A stretch of DNA of 64,000 bases from Lunularia cruciata (Eukaryota; Streptophyta; Marchantiopsida; Lunulariales; Lunulariaceae). The stretch covers positions 38,254,001-38,318,000 of the forward strand of contig OX419760.1 in assembly GCA_948567375.1 (NCBI GenBank), written 5' to 3'. Position numbers and translations under genes: made by a program. The notes below the pieces were generated by a model. It was not told the DNA's origin. It saw only the letters and a program-made list of their open reading frames with translations, and made no database searches. Positions 13,501-23,615 of the stretch are shown in pieces (position 1 is the stretch's first letter; each line of letters opens with the position of its first letter).

Positions 13501-14812
13501 AAGTTATTAGCCCAGAGCTTATAAGCTTCGCCAACACTCCTACTGACACTTAGACCCATGCATATTACAGTTTTCTGGTACCACCAGAGATTAAAAGGAG
13601 CATGTTAAAACCAGAACTCTGTGAAAATACTCCACGATTTGAAGATGAAGATTTGAAGCCTGAAATTACTGAAGCTGCTCAGACACGTCATGTACAGGCA
13701 CTAAGCTCACACCAGCTACCTGACAAACTACTAAGGGGATCGTAGCAAGTAGGTCTAGTTTGATTCAACAACAGAAGCAACCTGCTTGAATTCCCGGTTC
13801 GCCCAACCTACTGTATGAACGAGCAGATACTCGGAAACACGGAAGACAGCATAAACGCTGAAAGTCGTAGAACAAAAGGTGATGAAACGGACGAATATAA
13901 GATGGCACAATCTTGCTCTTGATCATTCCCCACATTTTCCCAAATTTTGACGAACTAATAAGGGCCCAGTAGCAAGTAGGTCTAATTTGATTCAACAACA
14001 GAAGCAACCTGCTTGAATTCCCGCTTCGCTCAACTACTGTATGGACGAGCAGAGTACTCGGAAACACGGAAGATAGCATAAACGCTAGAAGTCGTAGAAC
14101 AAAGGGTGATAAAACGGAAGAAGGTAAGGTGGCACAATCTTGCTCCTGATCATTCCCCACATTTTCCCAAAAAATTTGGGTAAATGTGGGGAATGATCAA
14201 ACACACTTTAGGGGGAATAGAGTTGGGGAAAATTCCGAGAAATTAAGTGTGGGTAGTAAATCAGGAAAAGGCCAATAGTTCCTAGAGAGGTTGAAAGAAC
14301 TGTTCAGTTCAGTTCGCGGAAACTGGCAGTGTCCGGACAGCAACAAACGAGAAAGCGCAAGCCGAGCGGTGAAAGTGACTGCATCATTTCAATTTGATTG
14401 AGATCTTTTCATGCAGCGATACAATGTCGACCTGTCTACCAAAGTCAAATCAATATCAGACCATGTCGACGAAACAATTTTAAGCGGACAGGAAAACTGC
14501 AGCACGCACCTCAGGAAGAACGACCTCGGAGGGCTTAGTGAGACCAACTTCAGCCGTGAGCACAGCCTTGAGACGAGTGTCTGCTCGGGACGGAGACATG
14601 GTGGAGAAGCTGCTGCTACTGCTGCTGAAGGGCGATGAGGGGCAAGGAGGAGCAGCAAGGAGGGGGCGATCGCAAGGTCTTAAGCCAGATAAATGAGCAG
14701 GAAGCGGAAATGCAAGTGAAGGAGTTTTGGCGAAAGCTGCAGGATACAGACGTGCCACCAGTCGTGGTACAACTACTGAAACCGTTGGTGATTTCAGGGC
14801 TGCCATGGCCAT
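10576..14812 (-). CDS. LAP: Leucine aminopeptidase, M17 family, probably plastid-targeted
   Basis: Exons on the minus strand: 14812-14510, 13488-13071, 12948-12754, 12595-12370, 12072-11946, 11729-11634, 11486-11409, 11278-11218, 11013-10826, 10707-10576; 607 aa. M17 enzymes are hexameric two-metal peptidases that release N-terminal residues. Metal-binding and catalytic residues seen: K375 and D380 in KGLTFDSGGY, K387, D400 in MKFDMGG, and D460, E462 and R464 in NTDAEGRL. The C-terminus ([17 protein letters not shown], then DIAGPVW) is standard. Residues 1-71 are rich in Ser, Ala and Pro with few acidic residues, like a plastid transit peptide. A second ATG at 14599 (Met72) in good context could give a cytosolic form. 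All introns are GT-AG except intron 5, which best fits GC-AG. Intron 1 (13489-14509) contains a tandem duplication and a hairpin. Confidence 0.95.
11730..11945 (-). other. Probable GC-AG intron of the LAP gene
   Basis: Exon 5 reads ...LGVE and exon 6 begins [11 protein letters not shown]. Keeping the family-conserved spacing (LGVEV, then [10 protein letters not shown] in relatives) requires the donor to be GAG|GCACGA, so the intron starts with GC. The acceptor is canonical (tctgcag). The alternative GT donor six bases upstream (GGA|GTTGAG) stays in frame but deletes two conserved residues. Confidence 0.65.
13744..14170. repeat. Tandem duplication inside LAP intron 1, period 227 bp
   Basis: Copy 1 starts at 13744 and copy 2 at 13971, both with agcaagtaggtct followed by ttgattcaacaacagaagca. 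They run in parallel to the cattccccacattttccc stretch (13925-13941 and 14152-14170). Copies differ by scattered substitutions and small indels. Because they lie in an intron they do not change the protein. Confidence 0.9.
14148..14198. repeat. Hairpin-forming inverted repeat in LAP intron 1
   Basis: Two 24-bp arms (starting gatcattccccacatttt; the other arm ends aatgtggggaatgatc) are separated by 3 bases and differ at one position. The left arm belongs to the second copy of the 227-bp duplication; the first copy lacks the right arm. It could be a foldback created during duplication. Confidence 0.9.
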
Positions 14813-16536
14813 GATCTTGAGACTCTATCTATATTCTTCACTACCTTTCCTTCCTTGCGTTCCCTACCTTTCTTCTTTGCTTAACTAGGGAAGGACGAAC
14901 CCAACACGGAATCCCCTCTTCCTCCTATTTTTATCCGATTCCGTCCCGTTCCTACTGTTTGTCTACTTCATTCTTTCCTTTCACTGCAATATGGACATTC
15001 CCTGGAGGCTGCCAATCCAATCCAAGCTTGGAAAGTTTGCATTCAGGACAGGAATCCGTGGGTTCACAACTTCCCAGTTCCACCTCCTTATCTTCCTCCT
15101 TCTCCCTCCTCTTTCTTCTTGTTTCCTTCTAACTTCACTTTTCCCGTCCTCACCACCACATTATCCTCCCATCTAGCTCTTTCAGCATCTAACACTTCAA
15201 GCAGCAATTGAGTCTTGTCATTCTTAAACCTCCTTGGGTCCCTAAGAAATGGAGTGGGTTTCTCCCCTTCATACACAAGTTGTGAACCTCCCATTCTGTC
15301 TAGGGCGTGCTGGGCTGATCCCTCTGAACAGTTGCTTTGTCTCTTGAGCGATTCTGGTTAAGAAGGAGAATAAATACTTCACCAACATAAGTGATGTTAT
15401 TTAATTCTTCCGTGCTAAGCAACTTCTCCAGCGACCACTCCCTCCAGCCAAACTCACTCCTCGATGTAGTCCTACACCCCTTACCTCAAGCACCGTAAGG
15501 AGGACAAAAGAAAAGGGAAGAAGAAATTATTATCTCCCTCATGTCATCAAATCTTCTGGCAGCCAAACTTTACTAATTTGATATCGCAATTAGCAAAGGG
15601 AAATGATGATTAAGGAGAAGAAGACCCCCGACATCCCACCTCGTTACTGTAGTATACCGTAAGTGCTCCGACTGATCGACTGACTTGACTGTACGCTAAA
15701 ACCCCTCCTGTGAGCCTGGCTGTTGAGATTTATAGGGACGCGTGTCGGCTGTTGATGGCCTAGATTTGGACGAGATTTGGACATTGTGAACGCGCTTGAA
15801 TTCGGTTGCGCCTCTGCTTGTGTTTGTGACAGAGACAGACGAATGCCGTAGACCTCGTGCAGCGCGGTGCTGTTGATAATGGAGTAACCAGAGGCTAATG
15901 CCATAGCGTGGAGCATTCAGGTTATGCGATGCGTTTACCCGGTGGCGGATCCCGTTCCCCGAGAGTATTTCGCGGCCCGGTGATAGAGGACTTCTCGAGA
16001 GAGGGATTGTTGGATTATGAGGAGTAGTGCGGGGATTCGAGAAGAGTTTCAGGAGCTTGCAGTTATGCGATAAGTTGGCTTGGTGATTGCAGCATATGTA
16101 AGTGCTCGGATGAGGTATGTTTTGCATTGTAGTGTCGATTATTGAAGAACTTATGAGGAAAGAAGAGAACGAACCAGGCGAATGAAAAGAATCTGGTAAG
16201 AGAATTGGCAGGAGGAGAAATTGAAGATGCGTTTGGCACAGTAGGGCTTAGCAGAGGCATGTATGGCAGAAGAGACGGATGCGAATCTACGGACCGATGG
16301 AGTATGGACAGTTGGTACTACCAGGAACGACACTTTCGTTTTAGAGTATGGTGAGAAAAAAATTAATATTCCACTTTGACCATGGTAATCAGTTGTGACA
16401 CGGGAGATGTAGGAGTTCGGATGGAAGCTTTAAGGTTCGGTTCTATCCAGGGGAACGAACAAACGAAAAATTCTTTCAAGACGTAATAAGATGAAATGAA
16501 GACAATGAGAACCGAGCAACTGCAAGAGCAGAAAAG
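14813..16536. other. Divergent intergenic region between LAP and UNC93-like genes
   Basis: The LAP (-) and UNC93-like (+) genes diverge from this 1.7 kb, so both promoters and leaders should lie here. It contains pyrimidine-rich tracts around 14.82-14.96 kb and 15.08-15.17 kb, which would lie upstream of LAP. A 68-codon minus frame at 15088-15294 is not recognised and probably chance. No specific regulatory element is claimed. Confidence 0.5.
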
Positions 16537-18330
16537 ATGTCTTCGGAAATTTCCCTCGTTACACCACTCATCTCAGGGCATTTGTATGAGTCTGATGGAA
16601 CAAATCCTTTTGAGGACGAATCAATGCTTCCAATCAGGAAGCATTCTCGGGTCATACCGTGCCCTGAGTGCCGAGGAAGCCTTGCAGATTGTGGACTCTG
16701 TCGGTCTGTAGAAGCCCTACCAGAAGACTGTTGCTCATCTTGCACCACATCCATTTCTTACGCTTCCTCATGCACCAAGTGCTCATCAAGATCTATTTCC
16801 ATGAGCAAGGAGTCGGACTTTGGCACACCAGAGTATAATCCAGAGGTGCTGATTGCTGAAAATGAGATTAATCTTATGGCTGATGATGCTGGGCCGAGCA
16901 CATCTTATATTGCCAATGAAAGTAGTGGCGGAAGGTGCAAGAGAGGACGAAGGACAACGTCCATTTCCCCATCTCCCATGCCTCTATCTAGGGTCATTAA
17001 ACTTGCTGCTTCTTTTTTCTTCATATACAGTGCAATGAATTCCATTTCAGAGTACGTTACATCCCTCCTGCCGGATAGCTTAGGAGACGAGTCACTGTTT
17101 TTGCTGCAAACGACACTTTGTGCTTCGACTTTGGCGGCTCCAAGCATTGTGTCTGTACTGGGGGAGCTGAGGGCGATGATGTTGGGGGGGATTACTCATG
17201 TTATATATCTTGCAGTTTTGGTGCAGCCTTCTCGTTCCTTTGTTTTAGGAGCCAGTGCATTGTGTGGATTTGGAGCCAGCGCATCCTGGGTAGCTCAGGC
17301 AACGTACCTCACACGTTCTTCACCCCCTGAAAAGCGAGGGCTGTTCACTGGTGTGTTTTGGGGCATCTATTACGCTGCTGACATTGTGGGAAACTTAACT
17401 GCCTATACTGTTCTCAAGCACCTCTCTCAAAACGCCATGTTTGCTATCGGTGCTTGCTCAGCCTTATTTGGTGTGCTCCTTCTGTTATTCATGGAAGAAA
17501 GAGACAGCACACTACATGAACTGGGACGTAGCAGCAGCAACAGCAGCTCTGGCCCAGACAGGGGGGATGAGTCTCTAAGCTTTGGAACCTGTGAACGATG
17601 TGGGAATCCCCCGAAGATGGAAGTCATTCAAGTGTGCAGACGATCAAGCTGGGGAGGGCTTCTGCTCTTTCTTCTCCTGATGCCTACGCTATTTTACGCT
17701 GGCTGTGAGTCTGCATTCTGGACTGGAGAGTACACCAAGCTACTTCCCACCAACACTATTGGCTTGGTGTTGCTTTGCACTGGACTTGGACAGTTCCTTG
17801 GCTCCTTTCTTTTGGGTTGGTTGTCAGATTCTTTTCATTGCCATACTCCCACATTCTTAGTTGGAGTGCTCGCCAGTGCCACTGGACTTTTGACTTGCCT
17901 ACCACTGCAAAAAATCGCAGAAGAAGGTTCAGATCCAGCTCAGCCATGGGTCTTTGGCACACCGGTGATAGCTTTCCTTGGAGCTTTTAGCTTCGGCGTG
18001 GCAGATGGAGTCCTCACCACACACACCTATGCCATCACTGGAAGAATTTTCCCAGGAAAGAAGCCAGAAATCTGGGCCGTTTTTAACCTCCTCTGCAACG
18101 GAGGTGCAGCTTCCACTTATTGGTTCGGAATGATTTTTCCAGTCTTGCAAGGAGGAATTGCCATTCAACTCTGGGCTCAGGCTCTCATTTTGACTGTGGG
18201 TACCCCATTGTACATCATCGTTGACATCTGGTCTACTAGCCAAGCCACGCTGCAAATGCATTATTTTCGTAGAAAACGGGCCAGAAGACAGTACAGCATT
18301 GAACACAGCCCCTCACCCCTAACTGCTTGA
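16537..18330 (+). CDS. UNC93-like major facilitator superfamily protein with CxxC-rich N-terminus
   Basis: Single uninterrupted frame of 597 aa starting at ATG 16537. From about residue 150 it is a polytopic membrane protein of the UNC93/MFS type: first hydrophobic segment IKLAASFFFIYSAMNSISEY, then conserved stretches VLGASALCGFGASASWVAQ and KRGLFTGVFWGIYYAADIVGN, and a long loop before the second half that begins near GGLLLFLLLMPTLFYAGC. Animal and plant UNC93-like proteins act in ion-channel regulation and K+ balance or as trafficking factors; the role here is inferred. The first 150 residues are soluble, Ser/Cys-rich and contain four CxxC pairs at 42/45, 52/55, 66/69 and 79/82; another CxxC (352/355) sits in the central loop. 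The lack of introns contrasts with its neighbours. It converges with the KNOX gene, leaving 469 bp between stop codons. Confidence 0.9.
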   Translation: MSSEISLVTPLISGHLYESDGTNPFEDESMLPIRKHSRVIPCPECRGSLADCGLCRSVEALPEDCCSSCTTSISYASSCTKCSSRSISMSKESDFGTPEYNPEVLIAENEINLMADDAGPSTSYIANESSGGRCKRGRRTTSISPSPMPLSRVIKLAASFFFIYSAMNSISEYVTSLLPDSLGDESLFLLQTTLCASTLAAPSIVSVLGELRAMMLGGITHVIYLAVLVQPSRSFVLGASALCGFGASASWVAQATYLTRSSPPEKRGLFTGVFWGIYYAADIVGNLTAYTVLKHLSQNAMFAIGACSALFGVLLLLFMEERDSTLHELGRSSSNSSSGPDRGDESLSFGTCERCGNPPKMEVIQVCRRSSWGGLLLFLLLMPTLFYAGCESAFWTGEYTKLLPTNTIGLVLLCTGLGQFLGSFLLGWLSDSFHCHTPTFLVGVLASATGLLTCLPLQKIAEEGSDPAQPWVFGTPVIAFLGAFSFGVADGVLTTHTYAITGRIFPGKKPEIWAVFNLLCNGGAASTYWFGMIFPVLQGGIAIQLWAQALILTVGTPLYIIVDIWSTSQATLQMHYFRRKRARRQYSIEHSPSPLTA

Positions 18331-18799
18331 TACCTTCATTACTGTAACTGGGAACGACTAAATGTAAGAAATGTAAGTGTGCAAAACTGATAAATCGGTC
18401 AATTATTGATTCCAAATGCACTTTTCAATTCAGAATCCAAACGCCACAAGGACAAAACAATCTCAAAATTTATCTCTTTTATATGACGGCATATAAGCAC
18501 AGAAGTCGCATTTGTGAACGTCCAGCAACACAATGAAATTCTTGGAGTTGTCCGTTTGATGATCAACGCACACTGCAGTAATGCAGGTCGGTGAAATCCG
18601 TAACCGTAGTTCTCATGAAACTCATGTTTTTATACGCATCACGACAGTTTCGAAGTTTGGGCAACCTATTATATGGAATAGTATGACTACCTACGGGCTT
18701 ATGTCCCAGATCTTACTCCAACATGGTGCGCATCGAAAGAGTGTCTCGGTTCCGTGAATTATGTATATATCCCGATCAAAATGTGCATTAGAACTCCTA
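18331..18799. other. Short convergent intergenic region
   Basis: This 469 bp separates the stop codons of the UNC93-like gene (+) and the KNOX-domain gene (-). I searched the minus strand here for an ELK or TALE homeodomain exon (WFxNxRxR-type motif) for the KNOX gene and saw none. Confidence 0.6.
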
Positions 18800-20580
18800 T
18801 TAGGACTCAAAGGCTTCACCTCCTAAAGGTAGTTGTTGCAGTCTAGCGATGGTATCATTTGTCAGACTCTGCTCGATCGACCCTTTATCTCTTAAGAACT
18901 TCAAGCCTGAATTCGCCAGCTCTTCATCAATCACCTTACAGAATTCCATGGCTTCATCGAAAGGTTTGGCAAACTCTTTCTTGTGCATTTCCAAGAAATC
19001 GCAGTACTCATTCTACAAACGGTCCAAACAAACTACCCCAGTCAGTCAAGTTTCAGTTTGTTCATGCAAGGCATTCCATGTAGATCTTTTTTATCTTCTC
19101 TCATGATCAAGTAGCAGTGATGGGAACATGTTACCATAAATTTGTCTAATTCGGGATTCGGCTCTATAACCTCGTCTCCTATTGGAACCTTGCTCTCAAG
19201 CTCCTGGCTTAACTCTTCCATCTCCTTGAGTTGAGCATCTGTAGCTCCAAGCTGCACGCACACATGGTATTTGGACAAAGTGAAATGGCAGGTCCAGTTT
19301 TATCCTCCACCGCGTATACAAACAGTAAACATAATACTGACAACGTAATTAGGAACACATAAGTCGGGATAATTCACCTTTGATAGAGAAATATGAGCTG
19401 CACATATTCTGGAATACAGATGATTCACCTTGCAAAGACTTATATGAGCTGCACACAATCTTTTATATAATGGGCGGGACATGATGTCGTTGTCGGACTC
19501 CAGATATTCTCGCAAACTTGAGTCCAAATCCAGTTCAGTACGGTCTCCTTTTAATGCGTCGGTATCATCCACCTCACTACTAGTGCAAGCGCACGGGTCA
19601 TTCCTCATGATTTTGGTGAGTGTCTTATCCATGATCCCCAGAGCATCCGGAACAGCGAAATTGGACGGTCTTGTTGGACCAGGTACTACTACTGATAGGA
19701 ATTCTGAATCAGATCTTTTTTCGTCTACACGTTCATCGTCTTCTTCTGCGTCTCGTCTCAGATCCTCCAAGTAAGAGCTAAACCTTTTGCCTTTGAGATC
19801 GAAGACGACTGGCTCGTTAGGGAAGTCGTCTCCTTCGTAGTTATAGTTCATGATGGGGTCAGAGCCACTGTGAGCATGGCAGCACTCAGCTTTGCAGTAG
19901 TCCATGAAGGTTAAGCCTCCACCAAAACCAGTTCCTCCTGTGGATAGCGCAGGATTGTCTGGATCTCCAACACTCTCTGGTCTGGAGTCTGAGTATTCGT
20001 AGCCCTCTCCAACGTCCATTTCTTCGAAAGATGAATGCTTGGACTTCAGGAGGTGATTATCCAAAGCTCTGGAAACTGCGTTTAGCTTACTGTAGCAACC
20101 TTCTATCCTGCATGACGAAGATCCAAACATATGCTGCTTACGGCAACAAATCAACAGGTTCAGGCCCAGATTAGCCCAAGCTGTATTGACAGTTCAGGAC
20201 CCCTTCCAATCCAAGTCATCAAATTTGTTTCAGTTTTCAAAACCACGCGCAGCGATGGAGAGATAGATTAGACTGCTGCTGCTGGATTCAGATTATTTGC
20301 CCATGGCTAGGAGTTTGGCAGTAACATACACTTGGAAGATCCATCAACAGAATCTGCGGACTTGATCTTGAAATTGAAATTGAAAACCAGAATTGAGGCT
20401 TTTCTGTACGTTGACCTACATTAATTCTAGGTCTATCGATTGTACAAGAAGCAGGTTCAGGAAGTACCAATCCTGATCATGAGAGTTGACTGGCAGGTTA
20501 GATTTGAACTCGTCCTTCGATTCTGCAGTCCCGGGATCTTTGTGAGCACAAGTATCTGCCAGTGCCACACCCACATCCAT
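18800..20580 (-). CDS. KNOX1-KNOX2 domain protein lacking a homeodomain (KNATM-like architecture)
   Basis: Exons on the minus strand: 20580-20468 (tentative), 20107-19429, 19251-19135, 19012-18800; 373 aa. KNOX1 is seen at about 249-285 (RPLYKRLCAAHISLCK then LGATDAQLKEMEELSQEL) and KNOX2 at about 296-345 (NPELDKFM then NEYCDFLEMHKKEFAKPFDE and MEFCKVIDEELANSG). Phases agree at all junctions, and the frame stops 30 residues after KNOX2 with neither ELK nor homeodomain. KNOX domains bind BELL-type TALE partners, so such a protein would act as a homeodomain-free partner that modulates TALE dimers. The N-terminal 245 residues are acidic and unrecognised. The first exon is chosen for its strong context (gccaccATGg) and a phase-compatible splice; the next in-frame ATG (20130) is the alternative start. 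A 51-bp tandem duplication at the end of exon 2 supplies a second in-frame donor. Confidence 0.82.
19372..19473 (-). repeat. 51-bp tandem duplication spanning the KNOX1 splice donor
   Basis: Two abutting 51-bp units (19372-19422 and 19423-19473) share atatgagctgcaca and attcacctt; each carries a GTGAAT splice donor on the minus strand. The upstream donor (after 19429) gives the normal KNOX1 sequence. The downstream donor (after 19378) adds 17 residues, in frame, that repeat the AAHISL helix. The units have diverged, so the duplication is not very recent. Confidence 0.85.
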
Positions 20581-23500
20581 GGTGGCCAGGTACCTGCAGA
20601 TCCAGAGTGTAGCAAGCGTTACTTGATCATTCTGCTGCATTGCATTCTCGTTCAACTTGAACTCATGACTAATCACAGCAGTAATGGTCCGACGTAATTC
20701 ATAGTGACATTTACTTTTGCAATCAATTTCTACATTAAGTTGAGTTGGCTTTGCATTCTACCGTCTAGTTAGTACCTCTAAGCAGCGTTATGAGTCTCAA
20801 AGGTAATTCAGCTGAATTGGAAAGACACTGAACATTTCATCGCTTGCCGCAAATTTATGTTATGAAATTTGATTGATAACGAGACAAGCGAGTGCCAGAC
20901 TCCTAGTTACAGGCCTAACTCACCAGCCTCCTGCCACAGGAATTGTCCTACTCGCAAGGCCCTATGCAGAAAGGTAGTTCCGTTTCTGCTCACATTAATT
21001 TGTCGATTCGATACCTCTAACCGTCGCCCCCACCTGATCGTTCCGTGCGGGAGCTAGCACTGCCTATTCTGCGAGATATTCGCTTAGCAATCGGACATTC
21101 CGAAAGAAAATCTCTCCCCATTAACAGTTCTGATCCAATCAATTTTGGAAGTGAAATTTATAACTGAACACCTCACGGTCATTTCCTAAACCTGTTGAAA
21201 TTTCGGTCATTTGCAGTAACCATATTCTGATAACCGTTTTCACTGGACATCCGTCTCAGACGCATGCCGTCTCAGGCTGCGTTCCAGGCGGCCTCAGCCA
21301 GAGCTAAGCGAACGGGCAGGTTTACTGATTATAAGTAACAGCGACATCGAAGTAAAAGCATGCAGCTGGTGATGGTTCGTGGACTATTTACGAGGTATAT
21401 ATTCTGACATAGTAGGAGGATTTGAAGTCAAACTTGAACTTAAACGTCGAATTACATAGAAATGTTTAGAAGTATCATCGGACAATAAGCCGAAGGTCAC
21501 AGCTCCAACCCTGCATAGTTAGAAAATAAATCCATACCCATTGAGCTGGAAATGGAACTGTAGAATTGCTAGGGATACTGTCATTTTCCTTTGTTTGAGC
21601 TTCGAGATGCTTTAAATGTCGAATTGATGAATCAATTAGTGGCAGTCTCCATCTATTCATCACATTCATGATCATGACCTTAGAGTCATCCGATGAAGTC
21701 AAAGATCAACAATACATAAATTTGTCTATGCCCGACGATTTAAGGTTTGAACTTCGAGTGTAGCATTCATACACCCATCGCTCGGGAAGACTGAGCAGAT
21801 CTAGACTAGCGATGATTCATCTCAAGCAGTGTTGACGAACTTCAAAATATCCGAGGCAGCAGTCATGCACCTGCCAAGAGATTGAACTACCAGCTTTTGA
21901 GATAAAATGGTCCTATATATCAGTACGATTGAGACTGTCACCAGCACGATATATCAGTACGATTGTTCTGCTTCATCAGCAACTGGCACTATATTTTCAG
22001 CACTGTAAGATACGACACCTCAATTAGAAGCTCCTCCACATTAGCTATTCAGATGATGCGAGGCAGTTCATGATCAAGAACTGAACTTCATAGCGAATAT
22101 GGAGAATAGCCTCAATACAAACGATGGATTTCTCAAAATCTTAGGGTCACGGATACGACAACTTCGCCATTGATGCATATTTCCCTATCGTCCTTATTTT
22201 ATTCTGCTCAATGGAAACATCGTCTTTCTTTACTATTCCTAGTTTCATGTACACAACATGTTAACACCCTTTTCAAGATCCTTGCCTGATAATCCAATGT
22301 TACCTTCAAGATACTCTCTTACCTTGTTTCTAGGTATAGACTTCGCCATTTTGTGTGAATATTAGAATCTTCTTGTTAATACCTATATCCTTATTGTTAC
22401 ATGTTAAGTATAGATGTATTCGTCCTTGTAGATTAGTACAAAGTTGTGTTCTACAGAAACCGTATTTTCATCAACCAAGCGTATCTTGTACTCTTAAAAT
22501 TATTTTTAGTACGAAAGGGCATTTCTATGGAGTAAAGAGTGTAAAGACTACGTTAAGTACTAATATCCTGCTGTTGACACACAATGTTATACAAACTATT
22601 TTAGGAGAGCTAAATGCAACATAACAAGCAAGAAAGTATGTTTTTATTAAGTTGTTAAGCATGGTGGAGAGACATACTTTGAGAAAAAACAAAGATATGC
22701 AAGAACAAAATAGTGCTTGTTACAGTAAGCAAATCATCAAATACGATACAGAAACTGCACAAGACTTTCTTGCTACGACGGATGAATTCCTGCTCTTATG
22801 AGACCTTTGAGAGCACCTGCAAACTCTTTTACCACGGGTGTTAAACCCAGGAGGTGTAGTATCTGATCAATAGGATTGGATATATGGTTCTCAATGTAAT
22901 ACAAATAATCTATGTCTAAGTCATCAGGCACGACTAAATGTGGCATGCACATCTTATGGCCTTGGAGTTTGTATCCTTTCTAACTCTTGACAAACACGAA
23001 GTCCAGTCCAGGCACCAGGCACCAGGCATAGCGTCTATTCTCAAATATTTCAATCTGTTGCTGTATACCAACAGGGGGGATGTACCTGGGCTAGCATACC
23101 CTTTTCCTCATGTCCTAGTGATTACTAAATCCTTTAATGGAACTTTGTTATTAACCAGTAGTAAAAGTTTCGTATCTAACAAACTTTATTATATCCTCAT
23201 ATGAGGACGAGTTCATTTTCATGTTTATTAGCGATGAGAACAGATTCTTTAGAAATAGGCAACTATCCCTTCTGGATACGACAACTCCCTTATATATCAT
23301 CTTTTGTTCTCCTGCTATCAGTCCTACATACCTCTTCTTTGTTACTAAGAGAAATGTTCCAGATACACTTTCGAACTAGATTATACAACTGAAGCCGGAC
23401 TGAGATGAACCAGTTCACAGTTTACGCTGAGATGAACCAAAAACTTCACAACAATTTGCAATTTGCATATAGACAGTACGTATAAACTGAACATGGAGAG

Positions 23501-23615
23501 TATCTATGAATGTTATTGTGCTCCGGATTGCATCCAGTAAAGCCGCTTGATATCTACGAGAGGGAATAAAATCTTGGAGATTTGAGTTTCTAAAGCTTGA
23601 TGTTTCTAAAGCTCA
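20581..23615. other. Intergenic region between KNOX-like and AMT2 genes
   Basis: About 3 kb without a gene I can support. It holds the KNOX gene promoter side and the 3' flank of the ammonium transporter. Small local repeats are visible: atatatcagtacgatt twice near 21915-21964 and caggcaccaggcaccaggc near 23010. The open frames at 22355-22624 and 22938-23204 show no recognisable domain. Confidence 0.5.

Noticed and set aside
13208-13549. 113-codon minus frame overlapping LAP exon 2, and plus-strand frames at 13256-13524.
   Set aside because: They are alternative frames of the LAP exon; the LAP frame itself shows the family sequence.
15088-15294. 68-codon minus frame in the LAP/UNC93 intergenic region.
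   Set aside because: Its Lys/Glu/Gly-rich end comes from a pyrimidine-rich tract; no domain and no partner exons.
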